Part shown: one piece after another, positions 6,016 to 9,775 of the stretch
Position numbering within the stretch: the stretch's first letter is position 1
How the letters are laid out: the number at the start of each line of letters is the position of its first letter
Assembly: GCA_964503885.1 (NCBI GenBank)
Contig: CAZDCD010000048.1
Span: forward strand, 1-9,775
Length of the DNA stretch: 9,775 nucleotides
Source of the DNA: CAZDCD01 sp964503885
Lineage (GTDB): Bacteria; Bacteroidota; Bacteroidia; Bacteroidales; UBA10428
Direction: 5' to 3'
The notes under the pieces: model-generated
The model's input: only the letters and a program-made list of their open reading frames with translations
What the model was told of the DNA's origin: nothing
Databases searched by the model: none
Position numbers and translations under genes: made by a program

Positions 6016-9000
6016 TTATTCAGAAGCTACTGGTAAAGTAAATGAAAATGTTGTTCCTTTCCCAATTTTACTTTCCACCCATATTTCACCCTGATTTTTC
6101 TCAACAAACTCTTTACAGAGTATCAATCCAAGTCCAGTACCGGTTTCACCCTCGGTACCGACGGTGGAAATGGATTTTTGAATAATAAACAGCATGGGTA
6201 TCTGTTCTTCTGAAATACCGACACCAGTATCTGAAACATGAATCGTATTAAATCCTGGATTTTGTTGCGTTGAACAGCTTATGGTGATATCGCCTCCCGG
6301 CCTGGTAAATTTAATGGCATTGCCTATTAAATTCCGTAATACAGTTTCTACCATTCTGTGATCGCAAAAAACAATACTTTCATCATCATCATTCTCAAAA
6401 CTAACGGTAATATTCTTTTTTGATGCCTGCTCCTTAAACAAGAGAATATTTGCCGGTATAAGTTGTTTTGTTTTAATTTCTTTTGGCTCAAACTTCAGCT
6501 GTTCATTCTGTGAACGTGCCCAATTCAAAAGGCTTTCAAGAAGCTGGTATGTTTTGTTTGCCGACTCGAAAATGTTATCGATAAATTTATGACGTTTCTC
6601 CGGAACTAGCTGGTCCCTTTTCAATTTAAGCATTTCAGAAAATCCCATAATTGCATTTATGGGATTTTTAAGATCGTGTCCTATAATAGAAAAAATTTTA
6701 TCTTTCGTTGAGTTCAGTTCACTTAACTTGATGTTCGACACGATAAGCTGTTCATTGGCTGCATTCAATTCTTCAGACTGTTCCTCAATTTTTTGTTGAC
6801 GCTCCTTTAACAATGTGTTGGTTTCGTTAAGCACTTCCGTTTGTTCAATCAATGCCATATTCTTTTGCACAATTTCCTTTGTCCGCTTAACTACAAGTTG
6901 CTTAAGTTTTAAATTTAGGTTACGGATACTAGTCATCCGATAATAAACAAACCCGATTATTGCACTAACTATCAATACTATAAACAGTATTCTAAACCAC
7001 CATGTTTGCCACCAGGCAGGAAGAATAGTTATTTTTAAGGAAATCCCTTCTTCATTCCAAATACCATCATTATTTGAAGCTTTTACCCTAAACACATATT
7101 TTCCGGGATCAAGGTTTGTATAGGTAGCTGACCGTTGATTCTCAACATAGATCCAGTCATCCTCAAATCCTTCGAGATAGTAAGCATATTTATTCTTATG
7201 GGGTTGTGTAAAATGAAGCGCTGCAAATTCAATTGTAAATACATTGTTTTTGTGTGAGAGTGCAATTTCATTGAGTTCATTAATTACTTTTGGTAAGATA
7301 ATATCATTATTTATCTTTTGACCGACGCTTACTGTTTTATTTAATACCTTTAATTCAGTGAAAGCAATTTGAGGTATAAATGGATTTGCCACAATTTTAT
7401 CAGGATAAAAGGCATTAAAGCCATTCTGACCCCCAAAAAACATTCTTCCTTCAGAATTTTTAAAATATGCATTATGCCAAAACTCATTACTTTGTAATCC
7501 ATCACTTTCGAAGTAATTAACAAAGGTACTGTCAGAAAAATCAAACATTGATAGACCATTCGATGTGCTTAGCCATAAATTATTATTATTGTCTTCAACA
7601 ATGCCAACAATAGCTTTATCCAGCAATCCATCTTTAATGTTGTAAGAATAAAATTCCAGTTTATTATTTTCATCTATGTTACTGAAATCGTTATCTTTTC
7701 TTATTACCCTGTTTAAACCGCTGGTGGTGCCAATCCACATTGTTCCTGCTTTATCCTGACAAAATGCATTAATAGTATTACTTCTCAAACTTCTATTGTT
7801 TCCATCCTCATGTTTATAATTAATAAATTCAAGGGTTTTATTGTTCTTGATTCTTGCTGGTATGATACTTATTCCCCCGCCATGTCCTCCTATCCATATA
7901 TTTCCGGAATTGTCTTCAGAAATAGCCCATATAATATCATCACATAAACTTGATGGATTATTAGGGTCATTTAAAAAAAACTTAAATGTATTGGTTTTAT
8001 CATCAAACCTCCACAGCCCACCTCTCCACGTACCTCCCCATAATGTTCCCTGCTTATCTTCAAAAATAGAAAAAGTCCAGTTATTTTGCGGATATTTCTT
8101 TATTACGGGAAGCTCATCTGTTCCCGGTTTTTCAGGGATTATTTTTGAGACATGGCTATCGCCACTTCCAACCCAAACTTCTTTGTTTTTTCGCTGCACA
8201 AGGCAAAGAATTTTATTGCTGACTGCTGTATTACTATTATTAGATTTAAATTTATAATGCTTCACTTCAGGTCCTTTATTTTTATGGAAAATAAGTCTGT
8301 TTATGCCTCCGCCAAGCTCTATACCAACCCATAATTCATTTGGAGTTACACTGTGAATAGAAGATATAACATTACCACTTAACGTGTTATTATCACCAGG
8401 TATTGATTTAAAGTGAACAAATTGCTTCTCAAATAAATTATATTTACATAAACCCTGACTAAATGTACCAATCCACAATATACCAGACCGATCAATATAT
8501 AACGAGGAAATTGCATTATCGCTAATTGTGTTTAAATCGCATTTATCATTTAAAAAATTAATTAAACGGTCTTCTTTTTCATTATATTGAAACAAACCTT
8601 TTACTCCGGTGCCTATCCAAACATTTTCTTTACCATCAATTAATACATAATTACCATTGCTTTGGGGTATATTTCCAATATTAAATGCAGACCTTTCATA
8701 GCGTTGATCCTGTTTGTTGTAATCAAGTTTAATTATCCCGTATTCACTTGTTCCTAACCAGATACTTCCTTTTTTGTCTTCACTTATTGTAACGATATCA
8801 TATACAGCGTTAGTTTGATTCAATAATACATTTGTTTTATGGATAGTATTACTTTCTCTATCAAAATAGTATAGATAATCTGCAAACAGCAACAATTTCC
8901 CATTTTTGTCTTCATAAATTCTCGAGAAACGGCCTTGAATAGAGGAAATATCAAATCTATTGAAACTGGTATATGTTTTATTTTCTATTTTATTTTCTAC

Positions 9001-9489
9001 AACAAGATTAAGGGCATTGTCTGCAGAAATCCAAATATTACCGGATTTATCCTGCATTACATAGGAAACAACATTACTGCTAATAGAAGTTGAATCATCT
9101 GGATTATGCTTATATCTTATAAATTTGTCGGTTTCGGGATCAAGTTTACAAAGTCCCTCATTAGCATTGTTAGTTACCCAAATAAAACCATCTTTATCCT
9201 CGAATAAATAGGTTGCCCCGTTATCGCTTATACTAGAACTGTCATTATCATCATGGCTGTAAGTTTTAAAAGTATAACCATCATATTTATTAATTCCGCC
9301 ATATGTAGCGAACCACATAAATCCTTTTTTGTCTTGTATCATATAATTTACAGTAGATTGCGATAAACCATCTTTTTTTTCAATTCTCTCAAAAGTTGAA
9401 TTTATCATTTGCGAAAAAACACTACTATTAAAAAACAATAAATAGTATAAGGTATTAAATATCAAAATAATAAATTTCAATTTTGTCAT
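6016..9489 (-). CDS. membrane sensor histidine kinase with two-component propeller and Y_Y_Y domains
   Basis: The 1157-residue protein has the sensor plan of Bacteroidota HTCS regulators. A signal peptide (1-27, ending SSVFSQ) exports a large periplasmic part. Fourteen Reg_prop blades (about 30-700), each like EDKxGxIWxGTxxGLxKxD, fit two seven-bladed propellers. A Y_Y_Y domain (about 743-822) follows, with the typical YYLEGFEDDW and PGKYVFRVKASNNDG. One membrane helix lies at about 831-853, after the WWQTWWF motif, then a coiled coil (about 855-930). HisKA has H938 in IIGHDLKNP as the phosphorylated histidine. The ATPase domain shows N1057 in NLIGNAIKF, D1087 in DTGVGIS and TGTGLGL, all intact. 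The protein ends right after FSFTLP, so the receiver and AraC-type helix-turn-helix of full HTCS proteins (usually about 1300-1400 residues) are absent; a response regulator must be supplied elsewhere. The ligand is unknown; relatives often sense glycan fragments, but no SusC/SusD or glycosidase gene is in view. The start gives a proper signal peptide but lacks a strong ribosome-binding site. Confidence 0.93.
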   Translation of the reverse strand: MTKLKFIILIFNTLYYLLFFNSSVFSQMINSTFERIEKKDGLSQSTVNYMIQDKKGFMWFATYGGINKYDGYTFKTYSHDDNDSSSISDNGATYLFEDKDGFIWVTNNANEGLCKLDPETDKFIRYKHNPDDSTSISSNVVSYVMQDKSGNIWISADNALNLVVENKIENKTYTSFNRFDISSIQGRFSRIYEDKNGKLLLFADYLYYFDRESNTIHKTNVLLNQTNAVYDIVTISEDKKGSIWLGTSEYGIIKLDYNKQDQRYERSAFNIGNIPQSNGNYVLIDGKENVWIGTGVKGLFQYNEKEDRLINFLNDKCDLNTISDNAISSLYIDRSGILWIGTFSQGLCKYNLFEKQFVHFKSIPGDNNTLSGNVISSIHSVTPNELWVGIELGGGINRLIFHKNKGPEVKHYKFKSNNSNTAVSNKILCLVQRKNKEVWVGSGDSHVSKIIPEKPGTDELPVIKKYPQNNWTFSIFEDKQGTLWGGTWRGGLWRFDDKTNTFKFFLNDPNNPSSLCDDIIWAISEDNSGNIWIGGHGGGISIIPARIKNNKTLEFINYKHEDGNNRSLRSNTINAFCQDKAGTMWIGTTSGLNRVIRKDNDFSNIDENNKLEFYSYNIKDGLLDKAIVGIVEDNNNNLWLSTSNGLSMFDFSDSTFVNYFESDGLQSNEFWHNAYFKNSEGRMFFGGQNGFNAFYPDKIVANPFIPQIAFTELKVLNKTVSVGQKINNDIILPKVINELNEIALSHKNNVFTIEFAALHFTQPHKNKYAYYLEGFEDDWIYVENQRSATYTNLDPGKYVFRVKASNNDGIWNEEGISLKITILPAWWQTWWFRILFIVLIVSAIIGFVYYRMTSIRNLNLKLKQLVVKRTKEIVQKNMALIEQTEVLNETNTLLKERQQKIEEQSEELNAANEQLIVSNIKLSELNSTKDKIFSIIGHDLKNPINAIMGFSEMLKLKRDQLVPEKRHKFIDNIFESANKTYQLLESLLNWARSQNEQLKFEPKEIKTKQLIPANILLFKEQASKKNITVSFENDDDESIVFCDHRMVETVLRNLIGNAIKFTRPGGDITISCSTQQNPGFNTIHVSDTGVGISEEQIPMLFIIQKSISTVGTEGETGTGLGLILCKEFVEKNQGEIWVESKIGKGTTFSFTLPVASE

Positions 9490-9775
9490 ATAAGATAATG
9501 TCAGTTATAATTTGTGAAATAAATTATTAATTATTCCTTTTCAGAATATTAAAGATTCTTCATGAGATATGATTTTCTACTTATATTTTTTAAAATACAA
9601 TTAAGTAACATCTTATTTAAATTTAGTAATTATAAACCATAATGTTCTAGGAACCCTATAAAATTATTTGGAAAATAATATAGTATTATAAGGTCACTAG
9701 TGTCCACTAAACTTTAAAATTGATTCTTATAATAATTTGAATTTATGCAAGATATACTCAAAAATGCATGTCCAC
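9490..9775. other. AT-rich right-edge region with possible start of another gene
   Basis: This 286-bp stretch is very AT-rich and must hold the promoter of the kinase on the minus strand, but I could not find a convincing -33/-7 pair. A plus-strand ATG at 9745 opens a frame of ten codons (MQDILKNACP) that runs off the window. Upstream of it, GTGTCCACTAAACTTT (9701-9716) has the look of an insertion-sequence end placed a short way before a transposase start. Neither the frame nor the terminus can be confirmed from so little sequence. Confidence 0.35.

Noticed and set aside
7841..8257. 138-codon plus-strand frame opposite the kinase gene
   Set aside because: It is antisense to the propeller repeats, has shadow-like composition and lacks a plausible start region.
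1..9775. CRISPR array, tRNA or rRNA gene
   Set aside because: No regularly spaced identical repeats with unique spacers, no cloverleaf or CCA-type tRNA pattern and no rRNA-like conserved sequence were seen on either strand.

Overview
The window looks like chromosomal DNA from a member of the Bacteroidota, probably a free-living Bacteroidales or Marinilabiliales type. The evidence is a type IX secretion (T9SS) C-terminal sorting domain, a 1157-residue propeller/Y_Y_Y sensor kinase of the Bacteroidota HTCS type, a good Bacteroidota-style promoter (TTTG, 20 nt, TAnnTTTG-like), weak Shine-Dalgarno sequences and AT-rich spacers. Finer placement is inference.

Layout. 1-854 has no convincing gene; it holds a duplicated CTTCG-rich repeat (466-524) and several small palindromes. 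855-2954 (+) encodes a secreted protein with seven FG-GAP-type blades, a jelly-roll-like module and a T9SS tail. 2978-3076 is a cluster of repeated TGCGGAGA half-sites overlapping a promoter and the ribosome-binding site of the next gene. 3080-4183 (+) encodes a self-inhibited (class II) Fic protein with an N-terminal DUF4172-like region and a C-terminal winged helix. 4284-4447 is a run of five hairpins resembling REP-type intergenic elements. About 4609-4827 is a decayed ArsR/SdpR-like regulator with three in-frame stops. 4932-5513 (+) encodes an intact DUF4256 protein. 5514-6015 has no gene but contains hairpins and a 12-bp direct repeat. 6016-9489 (-) encodes the large membrane sensor kinase. 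9490-9775 is AT-rich and probably begins another gene or an insertion sequence at the right edge.

How the parts relate. The genes do not form one obvious operon: hairpins, repeats or long spacers separate them, and the kinase is convergent to the rest. Two local relationships can be argued. The Fic gene is probably autoregulated through the half-site cluster, perhaps by its own winged helix. The DUF4256 gene seems to be the survivor of an ArsR-plus-DUF4256 type module whose regulator has decayed. I found no clear new multi-gene system. The most informative signals are the Fic operator array, the decayed regulator and the two structured intergenic regions.
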